From Cephalotus follicularis (taxonomy: Eukaryota > Streptophyta > Magnoliopsida > Oxalidales > Cephalotaceae), in the NCBI GenBank assembly GCA_001972305.1, contig BDDD01000419.1, forward strand, positions 62,001 to 126,000: a stretch of 64,000 nucleotides of DNA, written 5' to 3'. Positions 1 to 12,878 of the stretch are shown in pieces. The translations under genes were made by a program, and so were the position numbers. Below the pieces are notes generated by a model, which saw only the letters and a list, made by a program, of their open reading frames with translations, ran no database searches and had not been told where the DNA came from. Numbering within the stretch: the first letter of the stretch is position 1; the number at the start of each line of letters is the position of its first letter.

Positions 1-769
1 TCATCTCCTTCCTCATTTTCTTATCTAATCTTTTTGCCAGTGAATTCTTATCTAATAGCGTGGCAGATGACAATCTTTTTATGGCAAAAAAAAATGTATA
101 AGAAATAGAGATAATAGAGATTAAAAATGTTTTAAGGTAACTATAATAAAATCGTACGTGATGTTATTACTCGTACATTATTTATTTTATATCTTCTTTA
201 TTTTTAATTAAACTATTTAATGTATCGTATAATTTGTATTTTTTAATATAATTATAATTTTTGAGTATTTTTATTTTAACATAACAAACAAAATGTTACA
301 TTATATAAATATGTAAGAAGAAACAAATTAATAAATAAGTAAGTAAATTGTAAATACTATCATTATATATCTATTGTAATAAATTTATATATTTACAACA
401 ATATCATAAAAAGATTTATCGAATACATAAATAATACACTTTTTATCAGAAATCACTTAAATTATTATAAGTTATAATTTTGATTTAATGTTCTGTATTG
501 TACTTAAATCTTGAGGATTTTTGGAATTTTTAATACTTGTTTTGTTTTATAAAATTATTAAGGATTACGAAAAATATTTAATTTTTTTTAGAATTGTTAA
601 CTCGTGTTATTTGATAAAGTGATTTTTTTTTAAAATAAAATTGACAAAAATGTAACATTCTTGTAAAAATACATGTTTTTTTTCTCACATTATACCATTG
701 TTATTAATCGAAAAACCATATATACCATAAACTGTAAAGAAAAAAAATCAATGGATACAGTAAAAAGCG
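1..769. other. AT-rich intergenic DNA
   Basis: Very AT-rich sequence with many short A and T runs and no open frame that resembles a protein. I see no gene, RNA or recognisable repeat in it. A degraded element could be hidden here, because a transposon end lies just to the right. Confidence 0.6.
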
Positions 770-892
770 ATTTTAGTCATTTTGTTTACCAAACGCTTCT
801 ATAAAACCTAAAGCACTTTTAGTCACAGCACTTTTACCCACAGCACTTTTAAAAGTGATTTTAGACAACACACAGCAATACCAAACGGACCC
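770..892. repeat. one end of a PIF/Harbinger-like non-autonomous DNA element
   Basis: The stretch is full of the subterminal motif AAAAGTGCTGT (seen here as its complement, ACAGCACTTTT) and ends in ACCAAACGGACCC followed by TAA. Read in reverse, it begins GGGTCCGTTTGGTATTGCTGTG, closely matching the left end of the element at 38796-40451. A TAA or TTA target duplication is usual for PIF/Harbinger elements. The matching opposite end was not found, so the element is either truncated or extends into degraded sequence on the left. Confidence 0.5.
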
Positions 893-1460
893 TAAGAGGC
901 CGAAAGATACCAAAAACATTTGCTACAACACTGCATCAATTTGGTACCACAACACCGTACCACAAACACCAGTTGGTCGTATGCTCAGTGAAAAATAATA
1001 ACTTCGAGATCCTTCTTGTTTATTATTCTATTGATGAACTAAACCTTAAGCACGGTATTACCAATGAGGTTGAGCAAGCAGAGCTTTTCACACAGCTAGT
1101 TATACCATATTATACAGGATGGGTAGTTTCTAATTGTACATTTTTACACAACCATGAACAAAACTGAGCTTCAAGCATTCCACATTGAGCTTAGAGTCAC
1201 AATTTACGCCCAGCAGAAATTCAGAATGATTGGCTCTCAAGTTCCCTAGGCTATTATTGTGGCATATGTTTTCTTAAACCGTCCGATTTCTGCAGCATTC
1301 TCATAAAATGCCTTAAGAGTTTTTTGAACAAATCACTGCAGTGTCATCCCTGTTTCATGGAGTTTCTCAGAACTCTTCCCTCGAGGGAAGTTCTGCTCGC
1401 AGTGGCGGAAATATCGTATATCAACTCAAGGAACAGATTCTGTAAAATGCGTTTCCATTC
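893..1460. other. intergenic DNA, 3' flank of the PPR pseudogene
   Basis: No convincing coding sequence. A 64-codon frame at 973-1167 has no recognisable similarity and looks like chance. The right part is where the 3' UTR of the minus-strand PPR pseudogene would have been. Confidence 0.5.
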
Positions 1461-3600
1461 CTAATAATGCATTTGCATTCCTAATAAAGCCAATGTTCCA
1501 TAAATGTCCTCTGTATTTGGGTGTGATCCATCACCAGTAACAAACACATGGAGTTCTTCTCCAATTTGAATCCAGCTGCATTCAGAATTTTTCCTAAAGC
1601 CTTTTTCTTTAATTGATTCCCTCACTGTTGATACCTCACCCAATCCATTTGAGGGCGCTACACAACTTCCTCGATTATATGGTTTCGGTTTTCTTAGGTG
1701 TTTAGATAAATATTCCGCAAGTTCAATCTTACTGTGGTCTAAACAAGCGGCAAGCATTAAACCTAATATATTTTCATCTGTTTCATATGGCATTGCCAGA
1801 ATAAGAGCAACAATGTCATCTAAATTACCACACCGAGAAAGAAGATCAACAGTAAACACATAATGCTCCATACTTGGCCTGATATGGTATCTAGAAACTA
1901 TATCAACAAAAAGCTCCAAACCTTCGTTAACCAGTCCAGCATGGTCGCATGCGGATAAGATATTGGTAAAGGTTATATGATCTGGATCTATACCTTCCAC
2001 ATGCATCTGCTTATATAGTGACAAAGCTTCTAAAATTCAACCATGTAATGCATATCCAGTGATGAATGCATTATAGAGTGGCAATCCCTTGCTTAAAATC
2101 ATATCGAAAACCATCTTTGCTTGGTCTATGTTTCCACATTTAGCATACATGTCCACTAAAGATGTTGTAACCGGAATCAGTGAGCAGAGGTCAAGCGTTG
2201 TTACATAGCAATGAATTGCTCTTCCAAAATGTCAGGATGCCATATTAGTACAAGCTGAGAGTGCAGAAATGATGCTTGTGGTATTGGGTTTAATCCCAAC
2301 TTCTTGCATCTTTTGGAATTTCAACATTGCTTCGAAATCAAATCCATTCTCAGCCGGACGAGAGATGAGCATAGTCCACGTAATCAGGTTCGGCTGGACA
2401 CCAAGGGACTGCATCTGCCAAAACAGGTCTTCAGCTTCACTGACTTGGCCATTTCTAAGGAATGCAGAAACCATAGAATTCCAAAACATCACATTAAGAG
2501 GTACACCCTCCAATTGCATCTGATAGAACAATTTTAAAGCTTCACCACTCCAACCCAACTCTGCACAAGCAGCCAATAGAGTATTATTCCATGATACCAG
2601 GTCTCTATAGGTTGTCAAGTTAAAAACTTGCCTTGCATGTATAATTCTCTCACATTTGGAATACATATTTACAATGCTACTCGCAACTGCTGCATTGGAT
2701 TCGAAATTGTGTCTAATACAATAACAATATCCCTCTTCCCCAAGTTTTAGACTGGTTGTATAGGTGGAAGCAGACAAAATGGATGCTAAAGTCACTGAAT
2801 CAAATCTCATAATTTCTAATCTCATTTGATGGCACATATCAAGAGCCTTTTCAAATTGTCCATTAGTCACATAACAAGAAATGAGTAAATTCCATGTTAC
2901 TTCATCTTTTTCAATTATTCTAGTAAATACTAACTCTGCATCTTCAATTAACCCAACCTTAGAATAAAAGTTCAACACTGAACTACCCAAAATGTTATCC
3001 AATCCCGATCCACCTACAGCAACAAGAGCATGCCCTTGCTTACCCTCTTCAAGTGCACCTAAATGAGCTGAAGCAGATAAAAAACTTGATAAAGTGACTC
3101 CACTCGGCTCAACAATTTCCGCTCTCATATCATAAAAAACCTCAATTGCTTCCAAATTCAAACCATTTTGCACATAACCCACAATCATCGAATTCCAAGC
3201 GTTCTCATAAACCCACATTTAAGCATTCTCATAAACCCCCCCCCCCCCTACAATTCAATCCGATAATAGCAGCCCAGGAAAACACGTTATATACCATTAG
3301 TTTACTAAACATACTAGACGCAACATCCAAAACATCACAATTTGCATACAAAACCAGCAACTTAGTTTCAACATACACATGTCTGGCAAAAAACTCACCA
3401 TTCTTGATAATTCGAGTGTGGATTTGCTGGCCCACGAAGAGAGCTCGCTCGTAGACGCACCCTTGAAGAAGTTTACCGTAGATTCCGGGTCCTATATGTA
3501 TCCCTTTGAGGTCCATTTCAATGACCAAGCCGCAAGCATTTTGGATTTGTCCATCTTTGGAGAGAGGAAATTTGGTGGAAGTAAGATTTGAAGAAAATGG
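1461..3600 (-). pseudogene. CRR21: CRR21-like E+/PLS-class pentatricopeptide repeat protein, decayed
   Basis: The three long minus-strand frames match, in order, the Arabidopsis chloroplast editing factor CRR21, which is needed for C-to-U editing of ndhD (NDH complex). The N-terminal piece (3528-3229) has LLQGCVYERALFVGQQIHTR and a frame ending in SWAAIIGLNC. The middle (3218-2232) carries successive P, L and S repeats (for example VTWNLLISCYVTNGQFEKAL). The C-terminal piece (2024-1461) runs through the E region to ECSWIQIGEELHVF. The gene is broken. The 3' two thirds is one frame with two in-frame TGA codons (about 2237 and 2030). About two repeats are missing between SWAAIIGLNC and the next block, at a poly-C run (3236-3248). 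A 2-base shortfall near 3564 shifts the frame upstream, where SYFHQISSL still resembles the family N-terminus. An intact paralogue may exist elsewhere; identity with CRR21 rather than a close relative is likely but not tested. Confidence 0.85.
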
Positions 3601-5768
3601 GATGATTTTAGGATGGTTTTGAGAGGATTATTGGGGTCAGTATGTGCTGTTTTATTGTGGGTTTTGTGGATATGAAAGGAGGAATTTGTGGGTTTGGTGT
3701 ACTGGTTACAGATAGGGAAGCCATTGCCATTGATGGGATATTACTATATTAGCATTTAGCAGAATCAAAGTAGAAGCAGATGGCAACGGTAAGCGTATTA
3801 TGGTTTTTGCCGTTTTGGATCCCAACAAATATTTCGCTACACCCTTTGAGTTTGGGCCCTACCACCGACATGGTGGCCCAAATGGATCTGGGAGGTTTAC
3901 AGTTCTGTTGACAGTGCATGAGCTTGCCAACGGCCCAAATAATGAATTCATCTCTTGGGCCAAACCCATTTATTAAGGGCTCTATCATAAGCTGTTGGCC
4001 CGTTTAATTTCAATATGGCATTTGAGTTTACGTGTTTTTCTTTTTCGTACGTATACGTTAAAGTTAACCGAGTTCAAATGTTTAATTCCCAAGACGATAT
4101 GCTGCTTATTTTCTCGATGTTTCTTTAGAATATTAAGTCAAGCTTGATCATCTAGAATCCATCTTGTTTCTTGATCTTTTATTTCTTAATCTTGTACCAC
4201 TGCAAATGTTATTAATGGGAATTTCAGGGTTTTAAAGTCATTCAATAACAATCATGCATGTATTTGTAGTTTTGTTAATGAGGCTTGGAACATTTTACCA
4301 CGCACCAATTTTCCAATCTATAAATTAATAAGAGAATGAAAAATTTATATAAAGTGGAAAAAGAAACCGAAATTTGATTTCAATGGCATATTTGTTCATT
4401 AATTGATTTCCGAAACGATAGTAGAAGAATCTAGATTAACAAATCATAATATAATTAATCGTTTCTAATCTTATTATGGCTCATGTAACGAATTTGAACT
4501 ATTGCAATGGCAAAGAATCCAAGCAGACACAAAAAATTATTAAAAAAAATTGCTGAGTTTGAAATTTTTTCTAATTACCATACTGATGACTCACTGAATG
4601 ATAAGTATCTCCTTTAATTAAATTTTGGCATTTGGATAATATTGAGGAATGTTGTTTGTTGATATGGATTAATTATCTACATGTCAAAAGGTTAAAAGAT
4701 CATGTACGGCGTACCACTAAGTACTAGCATTATTTCAAGAAGACATTATTGCAAAATCCATATAATGTTTTTATTGTATGTTTTTCTTTTAATGTATGCT
4801 AGTATGACCTAATCGTTGCATCATGGATATTAAATCTTAGATTAAATCGGACGTCGTTTCACGTCAAGTGACCTAAAAGAAGTGGGAGATAATATGATTA
4901 TTAGGTTCCATGATATGTCATTTTCCATGTTTAGCAATCAAGAAGCTGAAATTTTGACCAAAGTGTACACAAATTCCTCACTAGTGCTTAACAGGTACAT
5001 AAACATCAACTAGCGAAGAGATCCGATAAGATAAAGATTAACCTTTCAATAAAAAGTAAACGCACACATATAAATATCGTACATTCACATTCTTCCACAA
5101 AGTGACACATTCAGGTATGGAATTTGTTTGATAATTGATGGTTTAATTGCATTCTTTGACACTTATGGCAATGATAGGTCAAAAACGTATTCAATCAATA
5201 AACAATTCTTCAAAAATTCTTATATTCATTATCTCTCTAAATATCCTTTTTTTATAATCTCACTTTTGCTAAGAGGCCGACCAATGTGATTCTAATTCCA
5301 TTCTCCACTCTCATGCTTCATATGCTATAACGCACCCTATTAATTCTTATCTCTTGTCAAACTTCTTAGCATGTTTAAATTATGATTATATGAAACTCTA
5401 GCAAGGGGAACAAATAATATAGTTTTCCTCCTATCACATACCAGCAATTAGAATAGATTAGAATACGAGATCATGAGTTACTACTCGTATATAAAAAAGG
5501 AATTTGTGTATAGATTGAATAATTCATTGACTATCTTCATGCATGTTTCTTGTGTAACGTAATGCATCAAGACCAAAACAACCGAAAAAGACGTCAGAGC
5601 GAAGACGTCCCCCTAGACGCTTAGATGTGCCCCGCGAGGTGCTCAACTGAGAAGGAAAAAAAGGTTTTTTTTTTTCCTTCATAAAGTGTTGGATACGAGC
5701 ATCCCCGTGGTTAGAAATGGACATAAGCCAATGTATTCTACTATGGAATGCGCAATAACGTTAGGGGG
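3601..5768. other. AT-rich intergenic DNA
   Basis: This would have been the promoter side of the PPR pseudogene. Short frames at 3749-3988 and 5524-5724 show no family resemblance. I see no gene, RNA or clear repeat. Confidence 0.5.
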
Positions 5769-7772
5769 TGTAATTTTAAAATTTAAACGCAGCAGAAGAA
5801 ACCCCCTTAACGCTTAGGCTATGCTAATTCCAAATTAGTGAAAGTGAACATTCACTTTGTCCAAATCCAACTCATTAACATCCAAGGATCACCACACCGA
5901 GTCATAATCAAATATCACATAAACATGTATATGTGATAGACAAAACCGAAAACCACAAAGGGATCAAGTAAGAGCTTATATCAAAATGGAGGCTTCTTCA
6001 CTTTGCCAATACAAGCTTGAGAAGCTCCCTTGAATGACTCCAAGTCTCCACCATTTGTGATAAAAATCCCTTAACTTGTCTCACCAAAATTTCGCCCCCT
6101 TCCTTTGATGCAAACCCTAGGTTTTCTAATACTCTAGTTCAAGCTATAATTATACCATGCAAGCTCTCTCAAGACAAAGAATGTCTCAAAGGAAAGCTAA
6201 TTGTATAAGTGTTTGAATCCTTAACCTATTTGCTAAGAAGGGTAAATCAATACTGACAAGAGATTATCAATCTTAATCCACCCCTAAGTAGCTACTAGGT
6301 CTTGGTGATGAAAAATCAAGAAGGGGAGAGAAGCTCCAAGCTTGTGAGAATGGAGTTGGAAGATCAAAACCCTAGGAAAGCTCTTCCTTCTCTTTTCTTT
6401 CTCTAAAATTTCGGCTGGCATGGATAAAATGAGGAAGTCTCACACACTTTCTAAAAGCAATCTCCCCTTATGTATAGTTAAGTGAGAGTATGAGAGATTA
6501 TGACAAGTGTCTCCATTGGATGGTGATTTTATAAGTTTTCCACCACATTCATGAGATACTATTCTCGGGTAGGGACCTTAAAGTCCAACATTTACTAACT
6601 TATATATGATTTTATAAGTTTTTCACCAAGATGTAAATGTTCAATATTTGTGAGATACTATTCTCGGGTAGGGACCCTAAAGTCCTGGTTATTATCGGTA
6701 GTGTTGATAAATTATCGAAATGCTCTCAGGACATTCTAAATAGTCTCATACCTATTTAAATGCTCTCATACTAATATCCAATATTATCCATGTGAAAAAT
6801 TAATCTAATTAATTTCCTCATTGATTATCACATACTTCCGTAACACCTGACTTTTTCCTGTCGACAGTTGCCGTGTACTGTAATTCCCGACTAAGGTCTA
6901 GGGTATGGATGCGTGTTAACCCTAGTTTTACCTTAGTAACTAAAATGTCTGATCATTACTATGACTTACATTAGACCTTCCTGAAAAATCCAATTTTCAG
7001 TCTACCTTAACCTTGGCCAATGATTTGAACAGTCCACAGTACAATCAGACCAATTAGAGCCGATCACCTTCGCTCAGGTGTGACGATTCCATTTTGCGTA
7101 TTCGCTTATATTCATACGTATTCTATCAAGCCCAAAGACCACCTGATTGTTAGTCCCGCGAAAGAACTGAGTGGGGTGGAGATCAAAGCAAGACAGTCTC
7201 TATAAAACATAGAGCAATTGCTCAGGTCTAAGGATCAGACGAGTTCTCTACGAACTCGCTAAGTGTCCAACACCTATACACAACCGCCACATGTAGGAAT
7301 CACTATTGACACAAGAATAACGACTATCCAAATAGCGTTTCCTAATTGGGTCCTATTCAGTGTACACGCTTTAAGCGTGCACCCAGTACTTGCCTTAGTG
7401 TTCATCACAGGTGGCAATGAGATTCTCCATCCTTTCACCAACGGGAGCAAGCACGGTACGCGCAAGTCTATCCGGTTCACTAATGCCCAGTAAGTAAGCC
7501 TACAACTTGGAACTATTTCGATATAAGGAATAAGGCAGTCAATCTCACTGTCCCATGCTTGGCTTCCAACCTCATATGTCTGGGCATCACATACATAAGT
7601 AGCTAATACGAAATTAATCTACTTTAATTATAAGATAAAACATATGTGATATCATACCATAAACAATTTGAATAAAAACACATATCATATAAATAGAATA
7701 AGATTGTTTTATACATAGATAAGTCCCAATACAACAGCCATCTAATGCCTTGTCGGATCACCCTATCCAACA
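5769..7772 (-). mobile_element. non-coding LTR-like fossil (probable solo LTR or LTR fragment)
   Basis: On the minus strand this 2-kb unit begins TGTTGGATAGGGTGATCC and ends in AAATTTTAAAATTACA, so it has TG...CA ends like an LTR. It is moderately GC-rich against AT-rich flanks, and its text is typical of plant high-copy non-coding repeats. No protein domain was recognised; two overlapping frames near 7263-7493 on opposite strands look accidental. No matching target-site duplication was found, so the bounds are tentative. It is a fossil with no coding capacity, and its age cannot be judged from one LTR. Confidence 0.35.
6553..6685. repeat. internal direct repeat of the LTR-like unit
   Basis: A 34-base motif starting GAGATACTATTCTCGGGTAG occurs at 6553-6586 and again at 6652-6685 with one difference, 99 bases apart. 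Each copy is preceded by a similar TTTTATAAGTTTT stretch, which indicates a local tandem duplication of about 100 bases. Confidence 0.8.
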
Positions 7773-10700
7773 AAAAGATGAGAGACGGGAGAGTGGCTAG
7801 GGTTTTTTAATCTATCATCATATTGAAGTAGTACTATCAACAGAACTGAAAAAAGCACAAACTTTATATTATGATAAGCATGAAGCATCTAAAAAAATTC
7901 AAAACCCAGCAGCTAAATACTAATCATCAGTTGAAATATCAAGTTTTGATGCTAAGTAAGGAATCTATCTCAAATGAACAAGCTAGGGAATTTGGTTACA
8001 ACATTCAGTTTCTAATTATAATCAACCACAGTCGACGATTCTAATGGAGAAACCTTACAGCTAGCCCATAAATGTGACCATCACTCATTAGCTTTCCGCA
8101 AAGCTTAAGAATATTTTATATTATGCAACATAAAGATCATTCCTTTTCATTTGATTTTTTTTGCTTGCGTTCTCTTTAAAACAAGTTGAATACACCTTTG
8201 AAATGGTGATCTTTTTGATAATGAATAGTTTTTTTTTTTGGGTATATAATGGATTCAAAAGCATAGAACCTTATCCTTGTTTAAAAACTTCTTCAATTAA
8301 TTATTCCAAGTATCCAAACCCTTATAAGTTGCATTATCTTGTAATTTATTCTTCTGTCACTATTATCACTTTGAGTTTGGGATTTTTTTTCCCTCATTAA
8401 ATGTATCCACAGGTATTTTGCGTTATGCAATCAATATCTCATCTTTTGTGGCAGGTGGGCAGTCTTTTGGTATAAAATTGAGTACAAAAATCCAAAATGA
8501 TAATTTGATACAAATTGGCTAGCCATGATCATGTTAAGGCTCAAAATAGCCCTTTTGTCTTTCCTTTCTGAGGTGTCTTGCTATCAGGAGAATATTTACA
8601 TTTATATTAGCCCTTTTTAATTAATCCTCTTGAGAGGCTGCATCACACCATCCACTCAAACAAATTAAATTTCATTGATCACAGTTGAGCATTTAAAAAG
8701 AAAAAAAATCATTATGATTATGTGTCAGTATATATATATATATATTCACTTCCATGTTAAATTGTAACAATTAATTTATATTTATATATGCAAAGGAGAC
8801 TTATTATGAATGTCATGGACATATAAAGTAGCCAGAAAAACCAGTTCAAGATTGAACAATGCAATAGAAAAGAATTAATCTTTGATTCTAATTTAAATTT
8901 GGCAAAATCAAAACAAAACAAAACAAGCAAAGAATTAATGTAGATGCGTGACTTTATTATATATTGAACCATTGACTAATAACATAATGTGATGCAGATC
9001 TATTGAATTTGTGTAGGTAGTCCATTAATGTATGTCTATATATGCGGTCTTAACCCATAAAAGTCATATTCTAAGAATGCATTTTTACAGGCCTTTATAA
9101 CCAAAAGAAAAGAAAAAATAATAATAAAAGGGAAGGAAAGGAATGTGTATTAAGTTTTAAGCTTTTGTCTTCCATTTAATATAAGCTATATATGAATCAC
9201 ACTTTTTTCTATATGCATGGTCATTGTATGTTCATCATTTGAAGAATATATATTGAGAAAAATAGTGGTCCTTACTACTTATATGGGTTTTCAATGTGTA
9301 GTTTGATTGGCTAGAAAAAGTATAAAATAAGCTGCTAACTGGTCAAACTTTTGGTCCATCTGATCAATTAATATCTCAACCCAAACCCATGTGGACCTCC
9401 AAGTTGCCACTGTACAAATTAAAAGAATATATAATCTTATTGATTAAAAAGATCATATACATGCATACTAATTTGGGCTTATGATGATAAACCATATTAC
9501 ATGTATATACTGGCCAGTTAAGCTGATGACAACAAATTCAAAACCAAATGCCAAATGGTGATAGAATCATTATTTATGTAGGCTTTTTTTTGTTGGCACT
9601 TGGCACCATATTTTGTAAATATATAGGAAAAAGAGTAAAGTTTCTTTATATACCCATCAAATCGCGTAGGAAACAGACAAATAGATGACAAATATTACAA
9701 AAGTGGTTATTTTGCCTGTGTTGTGTTGTGTCCTATTAACCTCGAACAAGATATGGCTTTTTAATAGTTTTTGACTCTTTGTGTGTACCATATAAATATA
9801 ATAAACCTAAGGTCCCCCACCAGGAACCACATCATGCATTCATTTGGCGCTGCAGGTTAACATTAATTAAGGGCTTGTCTGGCTTTTATTAGCATTGCTA
9901 CACAGTTTAATTTCAGCTATTTTAAAGTAACGATCAATGATAAACAATCATTTGGGTTACATGTGGGTTATTTTCTTTTTCTATTTGTTAATTTGGAGTA
10001 ATTAAGTTTGTTAAAAAATTTGATTCCGTTTGCATTATATTCACTCCGTTTTTTTTATGTTTGTGAGTGCTAATTACAATAATTAATAAATGAGTAATGT
10101 AACAAGAAGAGAGAAAAAAAGAAATAAAAAGTGGAGGGAATATTACTTTTGGTACATTTACAACAGACAAAAGGGATATTCAGGAGTAGGAAGATATGAA
10201 GGAATAACATGACACGTGCCACGAGGAGAATCTCTTTCACCTTTGAAAACCAACACAAAATATATATAGTCAAAATAAACAAGTAGAGAGAGAGAGAGAG
10301 AGGGAATCTTCACAAAAGGTATGAAATGGAGTCTTGTACGAGAAGACTGATTTTAGAAAGCGACCAACCATCATTATTTATTATATCTTTAATAAGGACG
10401 AGACAGAGAGAGAGAGACGAAAGGTAAGGAATTCGATGCAAGGCCAAGCTTTAATTTTCATGAAAAAGGTGTTTCATGCTGTTATGATTTTTTTTGGCTG
10501 CAAAAAATTGGGCTTGTCCCATTTACAACTTTATTGAGTTACTACTATAAGGCCATTCAAGAATATTTTTCCTTCTTTTTAACCATGGTATCCCATGCCC
10601 ATTTGTTCTCCTAGTTAATTTATCTAATCACTGTTTCCAATTTCAACTCTAAACACGTATGCTTATAATAAATAATATATTTATGGCCATGTGTCAAAGG

Positions 10701-12437
10701 ATAAACGAAAGCTTTTTAAAAAGGAATTGGCATGCCAATATTCCATTCAGTCGGTTATTCATTAACATGTGTGAGGTGGGTGTTTCTTAATTATGTTAAA
10801 GGGAACAAAGATTCAATTTAATAATTTAGTTGTTTGAAATTTTGCAATGTACCGCCAGAGAATATAAAGAAAACTTATTCTTTTTTTTTTTATAATTATT
10901 GAAATGTTAAGAGCTTTTCATGTATGAACAAGCCGTATATACCCTAAGCCATATATACAACTTTGGATGTTGAAGCACAATATATATGACCCCCTCCTAC
11001 ATCGTGTGACACAGATCCGAATTGTGTTAAGGAAGATGTTAATCACAATATATTTAGAGAGAATCTTCTTACCTTCCTACCCACTTCATTAAAGTAGCAG
11101 AAGAAGATTCCCAGCTCATAGGGTCCTTTATTATTCTTTTGGGGGCATGGATTTTCCCTTTATGTTCCCTTAATTTAGAGTCGTAGAATTGGAATTAAGA
11201 TATTCCTTACTTAGAGGTAAATATTATATTATGTTATATTCTTTGTTATGAATGTTTCATTAGAGTAGATATTCTCTGCTTTTCTTTCTTCCCTCTCTGA
11301 ATGCACTAAATTTTAGAACAATTATGCACCTTTTGAAACCCAAAAGAAAGTTGCATGGTGGATTGATACTAAAACACCCGACTCACTTTCTCTACCTAAT
11401 GTGGTGGTAATAAAAAATAAATAAATAAAAAGTATACATAGATCCATCCAAAGCCATTCAATTAATTAATCGTGATAGAATCATTAATATAAATTATAAG
11501 ATCATATAGAATACTTTGGTAAAGACGCCCTCAAAGTAGTAATTGGTCGTATACGTGTCCGACATCTGCCCATTCATGGTTCTTTGATGACTTATATGGT
11601 CATTTGATCCTAGACCATAGAATCCGTCCAATATTTTTTAACCTTTTGTGGGCTGCCACAGTTTATATCCCCTTCAAGTCTCGGCATTCGCATCATATCA
11701 ATTCCATCTTGGAAGAGGCTTTGACCCACAATCTGGGTCCTTTGAAGCTAGTTTTGAGCCATTAGAATAAGCACACCACATTTAAAGTTACAAGAATTAG
11801 GATACTCCTTCTTACTTGACAAATCCATTATTATGTAAAATAAATTCTCACGACACATACAAAATAATATTAGTCAAAAATGCTATTAACACGAATGAAA
11901 GACATGACAAATATATAAAACATGAAATGACATTTAATTTATGAAAAAATTAATTGTATCAATTTTTTTCTACTTCATTATACTATTTAGATAACACTCT
12001 ATATGTTATGCGTTTACTATAACATTTCGTATGATGTTAATAGTATTTCGTATGATGTTAATAGTATTATTGACTAGACAGTGTACTGATTTCCTTTTAC
12101 TTAGAGAGGAATCAGATCTCTGTATTGAAGCTAAATTAAGGTTAATTAAATGATTCTATTTTGATGATAAAATTTTTAAGGATTATATGAAAGTGCTAAC
12201 TATAATTAATTTAGCTGTGTATGATTTGATTAAAGGTAGGAGAATAATCATGGGGAAAATAAAAATAAAAAAAAAGACGAAAAAAAGAAGGAAAAAAGGA
12301 CAACACAGAAATAAGAAGAATCATCTTTTGTTCCAGTGATTTGAAATCGTACACACAGAGAGAGACAGACTTCAGAGGTTTAAAAACCAGGCCATAAGCA
12401 CATGACCCTCCATTGTCAGACTCTTGATTCCTTCTAC
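7773..12437. other. long AT-rich intergenic region
   Basis: No gene recognised in 4.7 kb. It holds poly-A/T runs, a short TA microsatellite near 8731-8746, a GA run at 10283-10302 and several chance frames of 60-80 codons with hydrophobic low-complexity products. The right end leads into the promoter of the GARP gene. Confidence 0.5.
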
Positions 12438-12473
<36 letters not shown>

Positions 12474-12530
12474 AGAGAGAAGAGAGAGATATACAGAGAT
12501 TACATCCTCTCTCTCCTCTCTCATATATAT
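12438..12530 (+). promoter_or_regulatory. GA/CT-rich and TATA-containing promoter region of the GARP gene
   Basis: A pure GA microsatellite (about 12438-12488) is followed by CT-rich sequence and a TATATAT stretch near 12523-12530, about 350 bases before the start codon. GA/CT repeats close to transcription starts are common in plant regulatory genes. The leader downstream (about 12540-12878) contains several upstream ATGs. The transcription start is inferred, not shown. Confidence 0.4.
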
Positions 12531-12878
12531 TAGATTTGTTATTCTATTTTGTTCTTTGCAAAGAAGTTACCATCCCCTCCTCTGGTAGCTTTATCCCTCC
12601 CTTTGCTTTTCTTTTTTCTCTCTCTCGATATGCCCTGCTTTATTCTCTTGAACTCACCCCTAGAAAAGAAGACGATCCTACCACGATCCTCGTTGTGTTC
12701 ACAAACAACATCTCTTCACTTTCTATCTCTCTCTCTCGAAACCAAACCTAGAAAGCAATAAGATAAGCCAGACAATAGCTTTTGCATTGTTCCTATTGGA
12801 GCATGAAAAATTTGGGACAATATTAGCAGCGTATTCTGTTGAGAGGAGGAGACTTCTTTATTGTTTTACGCAGGAACC

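Noticed and set aside
7263-7493. Overlapping frames on both strands in the LTR-like unit
   Set aside because: No domain in either; the sequence is non-coding repeat DNA.
12536-12761. Two overlapping 70-codon frames upstream of the EFM start
   Set aside because: Ser/Leu-rich low-complexity products in the leader. They may act as upstream ORFs, but nothing shows that they encode a protein.
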